Below, piece after piece: positions 17,289 through 28,124 of a DNA stretch of 64,000 bases. The DNA lies in NCBI RefSeq assembly GCF_002901445.1, contig NZ_PPPD01000001.1:1463501-1527500 (forward strand). The letters are read 5' to 3'. Within the stretch, counting starts at the first letter, position 1. Each line of letters opens with the position of its first letter. A model generated the notes under the pieces. It saw only the letters and a program-made list of their open reading frames with translations, did no database searches and had not been told where the DNA came from. The stretch is from Deinococcus koreensis (GTDB lineage Bacteria > Deinococcota > Deinococci > Deinococcales > Deinococcaceae). The translations under genes and the position numbers were made by a program.

Positions 17289-17305
17289 TGGGGATGACAT
17301 CCCCA
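17289..17305. promoter_or_regulatory. Palindrome TGGGGATGACATCCCCA upstream of the pilin operon
   Basis: A perfect 17-base inverted repeat (7-bp arms, GAC centre) lies 26 bases upstream of the first pilin start. It could be an operator or an mRNA hairpin near the ribosome-binding site. A second palindrome, GGGCAGCCCTGCCC, follows at 17307-17320. Confidence 0.4.
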
Positions 17306-17425
17306 GGGGCAGCCCTGCCCACTCGACCCTGCTCCCTCGACTGGCGGGTGCTCTGAAGGTCAGGCCACCTCGCCCGCCACTTCAACTGCATCTTGGGTCA
17401 GAACGCTGGCGAAGTGCGCGCTCTG

Positions 17426-17485
17426 CCCCCAACCGGGGGCGGATTTTTATGCGGAAACAGGGCCAATTCCCCCAACCGGGGGCGG
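17426..17485 (+). repeat. Direct repeat of a 17-base hairpin (2 copies)
   Basis: CCCCCAACCGGGGGCGG occurs at 17426-17442 and again at 17469-17485. Each copy folds into a 5-bp G:C stem with an AACC loop. The first is followed by GATTTTTATG, like an intrinsic terminator on the plus strand; the second is not. Confidence 0.65.
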
Positions 17486-18014
17486 CCTGCCCAAGTCCTC
17501 GACCAGGCTCTCATGGCGATTTCGAGTGCCATCCGCTCTGTGTCCGGAGTTCATCCGACCGGAGGAACTTGCAGGGCAGCGAAGCAGAGAAGCGACAAGG
17601 GCGGAGTCCGCCGCAGGCGAGGAACACCCGGTGCGCTCCTGGGTGTGACGGAATGAAGCGGCAGGCCGCATCAGGGAGAACCGCCGTCTGTCCGGCCCAT
17701 CCCAGGCTTGCCCGGGTGCCGCCCTCCGGTGGACGCCGTGGAGTCCCCACCGCCCACACTGCGGAGCCGGACGCGCGTCTAGACGGCGCTCAGCTGGGAG
17801 AAACCCGGTCAGGCAGCGCTTTCATGCAAGCCCACGCACATCAGGGGCCCGGATGCCCGGCTCGGGCACCGACAGGCCGGTTCGGCTACATCTGAGGATG
17901 GCAGTCTTCCAGTCTACAGCGGCTGCCGACGGGCCGCGCCGTCCCGCGCTGAGTGACGCTCGGCGGGCGCTGTGAAGGGACGCTTGCCCCGCCGGCTGCA
18001 TTTCAGTGCTGTGT

Positions 18015-18020
18015 TACGAT
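18015..18020 (+). promoter_or_regulatory. Possible -10 box of the ATPase operon
   Basis: TACGAT in the only AT-enriched stretch upstream of the operon, about 135 bases before the first gene. The -35 is not clear. The palindrome GTAATTATTAC at 18037-18047 follows it. Confidence 0.3.
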
Positions 18021-18089
18021 GGGGTCTGAGTCTGACGTAATTATTACAAGAAGGTCGGGCCACCGGAAACCCCTGAGCAGCAGCCATCA

Positions 18090-18116
18090 CCTCATCCCCC
18101 GGGATGAGGCTTTTGG
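18090..18116 (+). terminator. Leader hairpin of the ATPase operon, attenuator candidate
   Basis: CCTCATCCC (18090-18098) pairs with GGGATGAGG (18101-18109) and is followed by CTTTTGG. It resembles an intrinsic terminator placed 40 bases before the first gene, within the likely 5' leader. Confidence 0.4.
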
Positions 18117-18155
18117 AGCGGCCCAGGCACAAGATCGGGAAAGGAGGAGTGAGTT

Positions 18156-18473
18156 TTGGACGTCTCAAGTCGAGTCTTAAGTGAATTGGCGAGCCGCGAA
18201 GCGGCGCTGGACGCGCAGATCGAAGCGGCCCGCGTGCAGGCGCAGCAGACCGTGGACGCTGCCCAGGCGCAGGCCGCCGGCATCATTCGGGACGCGGAAG
18301 CTCAGGTCAAGGCCATGCAGGCCGAGCACGAGCAGAAGTTGAGTGCCGAGATGCAGCAGATTCGCGCTCAGGCACGCGCCGAGGCAGGCATCCAGGCTGA
18401 ACAGACGCGCGGCCGCGCACAAGCCCGGCTGGATCAGGCGGTGGACACCATCATGAGGGCGGTGCTCCCGTGA
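18156..18473 (+). CDS. atpG: V-type ATPase peripheral stalk subunit G/H
   Basis: The 105-residue protein is almost entirely a long Ala/Glu/Gln-rich helix, as in the peripheral stalk subunit that pairs with subunit E in Thermus V/A-ATPase. Translation appears to start at TTG 18156, with AAGGAGG at 18141-18147 at ideal distance; no ATG suits. Its TGA overlaps the GTG of the subunit I gene (GTGA). It opens the nine-gene ATPase operon. Confidence 0.85.
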   Translation: MDVSSRVLSELASREAALDAQIEAARVQAQQTVDAAQAQAAGIIRDAEAQVKAMQAEHEQKLSAEMQQIRAQARAEAGIQAEQTRGRAQARLDQAVDTIMRAVLP

Positions 18474-20554
18474 TCAACCCGATGCAGCAGGTGGTGGTCG
18501 CCCTGCGAAGGCGCGACAGCGAGTCAGTCATCGCTGCCCTGCAGGACGCCGGAGTGCTGCACCTGAAGCCAATTACCGACAGCCCCCTGAATTCGGGCAC
18601 GCTGGTCAGCGAGGACGCGCAGTCGCGCCGGGAAGACGAGCGCCTGCTGGCCCGCGCGGAGAGCACCATCGCCGAGCTGGGGGCCTATCGTCCGGCCCCG
18701 GCGGGTCTGCCCGATCCTGCAGACTGGAGCGAGGTGATCGAGCGTGCGGCCCAGCCCGTCTCGGCCCTGGCCCGTCAACGCCAGGAACTGCAGGCGGATC
18801 TGGACGCCGAATCCGCCTATGGCGGCGCCGTACGTGCACTGGCTCGCCTGGCTGGAGGACTCGACCGCAGTCGTCGGCTGAGCGTCGTGCCTTTCCTGCT
18901 CCAGCCTTCCGACGCTCCGGGCGACCTCGAGGCCGCGCTGAATTCGGCTCTGGAGGGGCGCTATGCCCTGGCGACCGAGACCGTGGGGCAGAACCGGGTT
19001 GGCGTGATCGCGACGCTGCGTAACGAGCGAGACCTGGCGCGCGCCGCCCTGAGCAAGGCGCGGCTGGGCGAACTGCGCCTGCCGGGCCGTTTCGACGGCC
19101 TGGCCCTCTCGGACGCGGCTGCCCAGATGGAAGCAATCCAGCGCGGCGGCGTGGCCCGCCAGGGCGATCTGAACGCTCAGCGCGACCGGCTGGCCCAGGA
19201 GCATGGCCCGCAGCTGTACGCCGTGCGTGACGCCCTGAAAGACCGCGTGGCGATCCATGACGTGCGCGCCGTCTCGGCCCGTGGCAAGTACAGTCTGGCG
19301 TTGCAGGGTTACGTGCCCGCAGACCGGCTGGGAGCGCTGCAGGGTGCCCTGGGCGCCTTCGGGGACGCCGTGAGCTACGAGGTGTACCCGGTCGACGAGC
19401 ACCACGACGAGCGCATCCCGGTGCAGCTGAAGAACAACGGCTACGTGCGGCCCTTCCAGACCGTAATGGGTCTGATGAGCCCGCCCCGCTATGGCACCTT
19501 CGATCCCACCTGGGTGATCGCGCTGTTCTTCCCGCTGTTCTTCGGCATCATCATCGCGGACATCGGCTACGGGCTGCTGTTCGCGCTGTTCGGGCTGTGG
19601 CTGCGCGGCAAGGCCCGCCGGAACGAGGGCTGGGATCTGAGCTTCTTCGGCGCCTACGTGCCGCCGGGCACCCTGAAAGACCTGAGCTTCGTCACGCTGG
19701 TGATGTCGGCCTGGAGCATCGTGTGGGGCTTCCTGACCGGCGAGTTCTTCGGCACCCTGCTGGAGCACATGCACTTCTTCTACATCAATCCCGGACTGCT
19801 CGACCGGCTGTGGGGCTGGACGGGTCTGAGCTTCCCGGTCGAGGCCGAGAAGCTGGAGAAGGGCTACTACAAGGGCCTGATTCCCATCGTGTTCCCGCGC
19901 CTGGAAACCGGCTACTTCAGCAACGTCGCGCTGGTCTTCGCGCTGCTGTTCGGCATCCTGCAGGTGCTGTGGGGCTGGGCCATCCGCATTCAGCAGGGAA
20001 TCAAGCACCGCGATTCCGTTCATACCTGGGAGGGCATCGCGCTGTTCGGCGGCGTGTTCGCCCTGATCATGCTGGCCTTTACCAGCCGCGCCGGCAAGGA
20101 AATCGGCACCGCCTTCTCCGACTTCAGCGACCCCCGCGTCTGGCTGATGTACGCCGGCTTCGCGGCCTTCCTGATCGGCTACCTGCGGATCATCGGCAAG
20201 TACCCGATGCTGCCCATCGAACTGCTCTCGCAGGGCGGCGCCGTCATGAGCTACGCCCGTATCTTCGCAGTGGGGCTGGTGTCCGCCATCCTGGCCAAGC
20301 TCTGCACCGACCTGGGCTGGAGCATGTACGAGCGCATCGGTGTGCTCGGCATCCTGATCGGCCTGCTGCTGGGCGCGGCACTGCACTTCTTCGTGCTGGC
20401 CCTGACCCTGATCGGGCACATCGTCCAGCCGCTGCGTCTGCATATGGTCGAGTTCCTGAATCCCACCGGCTTCAACAACGAGACCAGCCCCGTCTACAAC
20501 CCCTTTCGCCGCCTCAGCCCGGCTGCCCAACAGGTCAGCGGGCAGGTCAAATAA
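18470..20554 (+). CDS. atpI: V-type ATPase subunit I (a-type stator, proton half-channels)
   Basis: The 694-residue protein has a soluble N-terminal half (about 1-340) that contacts the peripheral stalks and a C-terminal membrane half with about seven or eight hydrophobic segments from residue 345 onward. It forms the proton half-channels against the K ring. Length is close to the Thermus homologue. The start is GTG, overlapping the upstream stop. Position and order match the Thermus/Deinococcus operon. Confidence 0.95.
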   Translation: MINPMQQVVVALRRRDSESVIAALQDAGVLHLKPITDSPLNSGTLVSEDAQSRREDERLLARAESTIAELGAYRPAPAGLPDPADWSEVIERAAQPVSALARQRQELQADLDAESAYGGAVRALARLAGGLDRSRRLSVVPFLLQPSDAPGDLEAALNSALEGRYALATETVGQNRVGVIATLRNERDLARAALSKARLGELRLPGRFDGLALSDAAAQMEAIQRGGVARQGDLNAQRDRLAQEHGPQLYAVRDALKDRVAIHDVRAVSARGKYSLALQGYVPADRLGALQGALGAFGDAVSYEVYPVDEHHDERIPVQLKNNGYVRPFQTVMGLMSPPRYGTFDPTWVIALFFPLFFGIIIADIGYGLLFALFGLWLRGKARRNEGWDLSFFGAYVPPGTLKDLSFVTLVMSAWSIVWGFLTGEFFGTLLEHMHFFYINPGLLDRLWGWTGLSFPVEAEKLEKGYYKGLIPIVFPRLETGYFSNVALVFALLFGILQVLWGWAIRIQQGIKHRDSVHTWEGIALFGGVFALIMLAFTSRAGKEIGTAFSDFSDPRVWLMYAGFAAFLIGYLRIIGKYPMLPIELLSQGGAVMSYARIFAVGLVSAILAKLCTDLGWSMYERIGVLGILIGLLLGAALHFFVLALTLIGHIVQPLRLHMVEFLNPTGFNNETSPVYNPFRRLSPAAQQVSGQVK

Positions 20555-20571
20555 CCTCAGGAGTGTTCACC

Positions 20572-20877
<306 letters not shown>

Positions 20878-20878
20878 T

Positions 20879-21448
20879 ATGGCGCTCGACAAGCTTCTCG
20901 AAAACGAGGCGCTCTCGGAGATCGAGCGGATCCGGGCGCTCGCCCAGGGCCAGGCCGAGCAGATCGTCACCCAGGCCCGTGAGCGCGCCCAGGCGATGAT
21001 CGACAGCCGCCGCCGGGCGCTCGACAGCGAATACGCTGCCGGACTGACCCGGGCGCGCAGCGCGGCTGATCTGGACGGGAACGCGCAGCGGCTGGAGGCG
21101 AACAACAGTCTGCAGGTGCAGGCCTTCGAATTGGCCGAGCGGCATCTGCGAAGCGCTCCCCAGGCCCCGGAGTACCCCCAGGTGCTCTCCCGCCTGATCG
21201 CTCAGGGCCTCGAATCGCTGCCCGGCGCCTCGGTGGTCGAGGCGCACCCGGCCGAGCACGACGCTGTTCATCAGGCCCTGGCGCAGCTGGGCCGCTCCAT
21301 GGACGTGCGCGCCAATCCACAGCTCGCCACAGGCGTGCGGCTGGTCAGCCCTGATGGCAAGACCAGCATCCAGAACACCCTGCTGGGTCGTCTGGAACGC
21401 GTACGTGGCGACCTGGCCCCGCAGATCAGCCGTCTGGTCGCCGAGTAA
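20879..21448 (+). CDS. atpE: V-type ATPase peripheral stalk subunit E
   Basis: The 189-residue protein has a long N-terminal helix (about 1-95) that coils with subunit G and a globular C-terminal domain (about 100-189) that binds the A3B3 head. Length matches the family. The ATG follows the subunit K stop by one base, so it is probably coupled. Confidence 0.92.
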   Translation: MALDKLLENEALSEIERIRALAQGQAEQIVTQARERAQAMIDSRRRALDSEYAAGLTRARSAADLDGNAQRLEANNSLQVQAFELAERHLRSAPQAPEYPQVLSRLIAQGLESLPGASVVEAHPAEHDAVHQALAQLGRSMDVRANPQLATGVRLVSPDGKTSIQNTLLGRLERVRGDLAPQISRLVAE

Positions 21449-21457
21449 GGAGGCGAG

Positions 21458-22444
21458 ATGCCGGACGACTATTCCTACATCAATACGCGTGTCCGCGTGA
21501 TGCGTACCAAGCTGCTGGACGGCCGGGCGCTCGATTCGGCGCTGGCCGCCGGCAGCTACCAGGAGTTCCTGCGCGTCCTGACCGAGACCGATCTGGCCTC
21601 CAACCTGCGGGAGACCACCGGGGAGAGTGCCGGGCTGAGCGAGCTCGACCAGGCCCTCAGCCAGAACCTCTTCGCCACCTCCCAGAAGGTGCTGCATTTC
21701 GCTGATGGCGACGCCAAGCGAGAGATTCAGGCGCTGCTCATGAAGTGGGATCTGGTCAACCTGAAGACCATCGCGCGCGGCATCGTCAACAGCCGCGGCG
21801 CCGACAACATCATCCAGAGCCTGGTTCCGGGCGGCACCATCAAGCCCAGCGCGCTGCAGAGCGCGGCCCAGTCAAGCGAACTGCAGAGCGCGGCGGCGAC
21901 CATCGCGGTCAGCGGGCACCCGCTGGCCCGAGCCCTGCGTGAAGGCGCCCTGGCCTATGGCAGTTCCGGCCGCCTGCTCGACCTGGAGGTCGCGCTGGAT
22001 CAGGGTTACTACCGTTACGCCCTGAGCGTGGCCCGTAACACCAGCCTGCGCCGCTACCTGAGCCGCGAGATCGACGTGACCAACGCTCTGATCGCGCGCG
22101 CCGTGCGGGGGCAGGCGGGGGCCGCCATGGACTCGCGGCTGTTCGTCGCCGGCGGCACCCTGGACGCGGCCGGTTACACCCGGCTGGGCAGTGGGGACGC
22201 GGGAGGACAGGCCGATATCGCGGCGATTCTGGAGGCGCCGGGACTGGAGGAGGCTGAGGTCGTGGCCCGCACAGTGCTCGACCGCTCTGCCCGCAACGTC
22301 GCGGCCGGCGATCCGGAGGGCGTGGGCATCATTCTGGACTTCCTGCGCCGCAAGGAGATCGAGATCGCCAAACTGCGTCTGATCGCCCGGGGCAAGTTCT
22401 ACGACCTGCCGGTCGAGCAGATCCGCAAGGAGGTGCAGGCATGA
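21458..22444 (+). CDS. atpC: V-type ATPase subunit C (rotor socket)
   Basis: The 328-residue all-helical protein matches archaeal-type subunit C/Thermus subunit C, the funnel joining the central shaft to the K ring. The N-terminal D-Y-S-Y-I-N-T-R-V-R-V-M and the K-x-E-I-x-I-A-K-L-R-L-I-A-R-G-K near the C-terminus are family features. AAGGAGG sets ATG 21458. Its TGA overlaps the ATG of subunit F. Confidence 0.93.
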   Translation: MPDDYSYINTRVRVMRTKLLDGRALDSALAAGSYQEFLRVLTETDLASNLRETTGESAGLSELDQALSQNLFATSQKVLHFADGDAKREIQALLMKWDLVNLKTIARGIVNSRGADNIIQSLVPGGTIKPSALQSAAQSSELQSAAATIAVSGHPLARALREGALAYGSSGRLLDLEVALDQGYYRYALSVARNTSLRRYLSREIDVTNALIARAVRGQAGAAMDSRLFVAGGTLDAAGYTRLGSGDAGGQADIAAILEAPGLEEAEVVARTVLDRSARNVAAGDPEGVGIILDFLRRKEIEIAKLRLIARGKFYDLPVEQIRKEVQA

Positions 22445-22788
22445 CCCGGGGCACTTCCCAGACCCAGCGCGTGGCGGTGCTCAGCGACGCCGAGACCGCG
22501 ACCGGCTACCGGCTGGCCGGGGCCACCGTGCTGGAGGCCACTCCAGCCACTGCCCTGGCTGAACTGGAGCGGGCCATCCAGGCCGACCTCTACGGACTCA
22601 TCGCGGTCGATACCGGTCTGATCCCCGATCCGATCACGGCGACGGCCCGCCTGATGCGCGGCCGCGACCTGCCGATCCTGCTGCCGATCCCCTCCCTGAA
22701 AGACGCCTTTTCCCCCGATACCGTGGACGCCAAGGCCTACATGGGCAAACTGGTGCGCGATACCATCGGCTTCGACATCAAGCTGTAA
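22441..22788 (+). CDS. atpF: V-type ATPase subunit F (central shaft)
   Basis: The 115-residue protein has the Rossmann-like fold of subunit F: R-V-A-V-L-S-D-A-E-T-A-T-G-Y-R-L-A-G at the N-terminus and L-P-I-L-L-P-I-P in the last third. It binds subunit D and modulates catalysis. It ends just before the heptad element at 22791, which splits the operon. Confidence 0.92.
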   Translation: MTRGTSQTQRVAVLSDAETATGYRLAGATVLEATPATALAELERAIQADLYGLIAVDTGLIPDPITATARLMRGRDLPILLPIPSLKDAFSPDTVDAKAYMGKLVRDTIGFDIKL

Positions 22789-22790
22789 AA

Positions 22791-22896
22791 CGGAGGCAGA
22801 AGGCAGATGGCACAAGGCAGATGGCAAAAACAAAGAATGGTCTTGAGCGTTTGCGCTTTTAGCCTTCTGCCATCAGCTTTCCGCCTTCAGCCTCTC
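22791..22896 (+). repeat. Heptad foldback element between subunits F and A
   Basis: Five left units ending in GGC (CGGAGGC, AGAAGGC, AGATGGC, ACAAGGC, AGATGGC; 22791-22825), a 36-base AT-richer loop, then five right units beginning with GC (GCCTTCT, GCCATCA, GCTTTCC, GCCTTCA, GCCTCTC; 22862-22896). The right arm runs into CCCAAGGAGAACC, the Shine-Dalgarno sequence of subunit A. Confidence 0.9.
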
Positions 22897-22910
22897 CCAA
22901 GGAGAACCAA

Positions 22911-26071
<3,161 letters not shown>

Positions 26072-26074
26072 CGC

Positions 26075-26150
26075 AGAGGGCAGAGAGCGGAGAGCATAGT
26101 GCTAAAATAGGTTGAGCCCTCTGCTCTCGGCCCTCCGCCCTCTGCCTCAC
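26075..26150 (+). repeat. Heptad foldback element between subunits B and D
   Basis: Units AGAGGGC, AGAGAGC, GGAGAGC, ATAGTGC (26075-26102), a 13-base AT-rich loop, then GCCCTCT, GCTCTCG, GCCCTCC, GCCCTCT, GCCTCAC (26116-26150). The outermost left unit matches the fourth right unit perfectly. GAAGGAGGTGA, the Shine-Dalgarno sequence of subunit D, follows. Confidence 0.9.
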
Positions 26151-26168
26151 CGACGAAGGAGGTGACAT

Positions 26169-26843
26169 ATGGCAGGACAGATCAGCCCCACCCGCTCCGC
26201 GCTGCTGGCCAGCAAGGCCAGCCTGAAGACCGCGTCCGGCGGCGCCGACCTGCTCAAGCGCAAGCGCGACGCATTGATCGGCGAGTTCTTCGCGCTGGTC
26301 AAGGACGCCCTCGCGGCGCGTGAACAGCTCTCGGGCGTCTCCAAGGGCGCCTACACCAGCCTGTTCGGCGCGAAAGCCTGGGACAGCCCCGAGGCCGTCG
26401 AGAGCCTCTCGCTGGCGGGCAGTTCCGACTACCAGATCGACATGCAGATCGAGAACCTGTATGGAGTGAAGGTGCCGAAGATCAACGTGCCCGAGCGTGC
26501 TCAGGCCAGCGCCTTCAGCCCGATCAACGTCGGCGCCCGCACCATCCAGGCCTCGACCGACTTCGGCGGCGTGCTGGAGGCCATCGTGAAGGTCGCCGGC
26601 ACCGAGACCAAGCTGCGGCGCATCGGCGAGGAGATCAAGAAGACCTCCCGCCGCGTGAACGCGCTGGAGCAGGTCGTGATTCCGGGCATCGAGGCGGACA
26701 TCCGCTTCATCCGCTCGGTGCTCGACCAGCGCGAGCGCGAGGCGGGATTCACGCAGAAGAAGATCAAGGCCAAGATCGAACTGAAGAACAAGGTCGCGCG
26801 GGAAGCCCTGGCCGCGACGAGCCACGGTTCGGCTGCGGACTGA
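26169..26843 (+). CDS. atpD: V-type ATPase subunit D (central rotor shaft)
   Basis: The 224-residue protein is the rotor axle, with long N- and C-terminal helices forming the coiled coil inside the head. The N-terminal S-P-T-R-S-A-L-L and the K-K-T-S-R-R-V-N-A-L-E-Q-V-V-I-P-G segment near residue 158 are family signatures. A very strong GGAGGTGA precedes ATG 26169. Last gene of the operon; one D serves three A and three B, and it is set apart from them by the heptad element. Confidence 0.95.
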   Translation: MAGQISPTRSALLASKASLKTASGGADLLKRKRDALIGEFFALVKDALAAREQLSGVSKGAYTSLFGAKAWDSPEAVESLSLAGSSDYQIDMQIENLYGVKVPKINVPERAQASAFSPINVGARTIQASTDFGGVLEAIVKVAGTETKLRRIGEEIKKTSRRVNALEQVVIPGIEADIRFIRSVLDQREREAGFTQKKIKAKIELKNKVAREALAATSHGSAAD

Positions 26844-26860
26844 ACCAGAGCGGGAAAAAG

Positions 26861-26895
26861 AAGGCCGCCCTCCGTCTGGGGGCGGTTCTCTTTTC
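26861..26895 (+). terminator. Intrinsic terminator of the ATPase operon
   Basis: CCGCCC (26865-26870) pairs with GGGCGG (26880-26885), followed by TTCTCTTTTC. It lies 20 bases after the subunit D stop. Confidence 0.75.
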
Positions 26896-26906
26896 TTCTG
26901 ATAGGA

Positions 26907-26927
26907 AGTGGTACGATTCATACCACT
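26907..26927. promoter_or_regulatory. Operator of the toxin-antitoxin pair (7-7-7 inverted repeat)
   Basis: AGTGGTA (26907-26913) and TACCACT (26921-26927) are perfect complements seven bases apart, ending at the antitoxin ATG. TACGAT at 26912-26917 within it is a likely -10, so a bound antitoxin would cover the promoter, as in autoregulated RHH antitoxin systems. Confidence 0.65.
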
Positions 26928-27191
26928 ATGACGACCATCCAACGAGTGAAGGTGACCCACACCCTCTCACGCCAGACGCGCGAGTCATTGAAGCAGCTCG
27001 TCGAATCCGGGGCCGTGAGGGACGCCAGCAGCTTCATCGAGGAGGCTGTGCAGAGAGCCCTGAGCGAGCGCAAGTTCCGCACTCTGGAACTGGAGCTGAC
27101 AGCCTTCGACGACCCGGCCCACGTGGCGGCAGTGGCGGCGGCCGGTGACGACGGCCTGGACGACATCGCCACTGAGCTGCGGCGTGACTGA
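26928..27191 (+). CDS. RHH-type antitoxin of a MazEF-like pair
   Basis: The 87-residue protein starts with a ribbon-helix-helix-like segment (V-K-V-T-H-T-L-S then R-E-S-L-K-Q-L-V-E-S-G), giving a DNA-binding dimer; the acidic C-terminal tail (about 55-87) would wrap around the toxin. It precedes a MazF-like gene with an 8-base overlap, and a perfect inverted repeat abuts its start. The mRNA is nearly leaderless. Confidence 0.8.
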   Translation: MTTIQRVKVTHTLSRQTRESLKQLVESGAVRDASSFIEEAVQRALSERKFRTLELELTAFDDPAHVAAVAAAGDDGLDDIATELRRD

Positions 27192-27546
27192 CTGGCAGGG
27201 TTGTCAGCGGGGCGAGGTCTGGCAGGTGCAGTTCAACCCCTCTCTTCGAAGCGAGGGCAAGGACGAACATCCGGCGGTGATTTTGAGCATCGATCAGCTC
27301 AACCGCTCGCGGATGCCGCTGACCACGATCATCCCGTTCACCAGCGCCGTGCCACGTTACGAGGGGATGCTGAATGTGCGCGTGGAGCCGGATGCCAGCA
27401 ACGGCCTGACTAAGATCAGCTGGGCGCAGCCCCACATGATCCGCGCCGTGAATCGCGAGCTTCGGCTGGTGCGTCGGCGCGGCGCTCTAGCCGAAGCGGA
27501 CTTCGCACGCATCCAGGAAGCCGTGCGGGACGTGCTGGGGTTGTAA
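27184..27546 (+). CDS. mazF: MazF/PemK-like mRNA interferase toxin
   Basis: The 120-residue protein has the MazF fold signature: R-G-E-V-W-Q-V near residue 9, the E-H-P-A-V-I-L-S strand and loop, the T-T-I-I-P-F-T-S strand and the C-terminal helix. These toxins cut single-stranded mRNA at short sequences. It starts at GTG 27184, inside the antitoxin gene, so translation is coupled. Length is typical and no damage is visible. The cut site cannot be predicted. Confidence 0.85.
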   Translation: MTDWQGCQRGEVWQVQFNPSLRSEGKDEHPAVILSIDQLNRSRMPLTTIIPFTSAVPRYEGMLNVRVEPDASNGLTKISWAQPHMIRAVNRELRLVRRRGALAEADFARIQEAVRDVLGL

Positions 27547-27548
27547 AT

Positions 27549-28105
27549 CTACACCACCCCGTCATAGGTCTCATCCAGGCTCAGGCGGCGGCCCAGGCAG
27601 GGCAGGTCGATGTGGCCCTCGCCCTGCAGGTCGCTGAGCACCCAGCGCTCGCCGTCGCGCCCGTAAGCGTAGACACGCCGCTCGCTCTGCTCCACGATCA
27701 GGTAGGTCTGAAGGCTGGGAATGGTGGTGTAGATGCCGTGCTTGCCGAAGCGGTCATGGCTGGCGGTGCTCTCTGAAAGCACCTCGACGAGCAGGCATGG
27801 CGAGGTTTCCGCGTGGGGGCTGCCATCGTCGGGCTCCCACACCAGCATGACATCTGGATAGACGAAGGCGCTGCCCTCGACGACCAGCTTCATATCGTTC
27901 TGATAGAGGTGGCCCCCGGCTTTCCGGGCGTTCTGATACAGAGTGCCGAAGATGTTGCCTCCGATCAGCGTATGCCTCTTACTCGCCCCAGCCTGCCCGT
28001 GTAGGGGATACAAGAAGCCGCCGACATACTCGCGCTTTACGGGGCTTTTTTTTCCGTCCGCAGGTACTCCTCCACGCTCGTGGCCCTGATCGCGGAGTTG
28101 GACAT
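27549..28105 (-). pseudogene. Uma2 family endonuclease, frameshifted at an A8 run
   Basis: The 3' part (27549-28013 and a little upstream) encodes a DUF820/Uma2 restriction-endonuclease-fold protein with H-T-L-I-G-G-N, P-D-V-M-L-V and L-L-V-E-V-L-S-E-S-T, the last two supplying the D...ExV active-site motif. The expected N-terminus (M-S-N-S-A-I-R-A-T-S-V-E-E-Y-L) lies upstream from ATG 28105 but in another frame: after the run of eight A on the coding strand (T8 at 28046-28053) it hits TAA. One extra A would restore a continuous protein of about 185 residues. It may be a mutation, a sequencing error or a slippage site. Confidence 0.8.
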
Positions 28106-28124
28106 GGCCTCATGGTACCGCCCC

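Larger units (their letters stand above)
17306..18155. other. Long intergenic region between pilin and ATPase operons
   Basis: About 850 bases separate two divergent operons. Open frames here are short, Arg/Pro-rich and unlike any family I know. Visible elements are the repeated hairpin at 17426-17485, a stretch at 17579-17592 also found at 31613-31626, several short hairpins around 17595-17650, an AT-rich palindrome (18037-18047) and the hairpin at 18090-18115. It should hold promoters for both operons and may hold a small RNA. Confidence 0.5.

Noticed and set aside
22791..22896. CRISPR array as explanation of the heptad repeats
   Set aside because: Units are 7 bases and contiguous, without unique spacers, and no cas gene is present.
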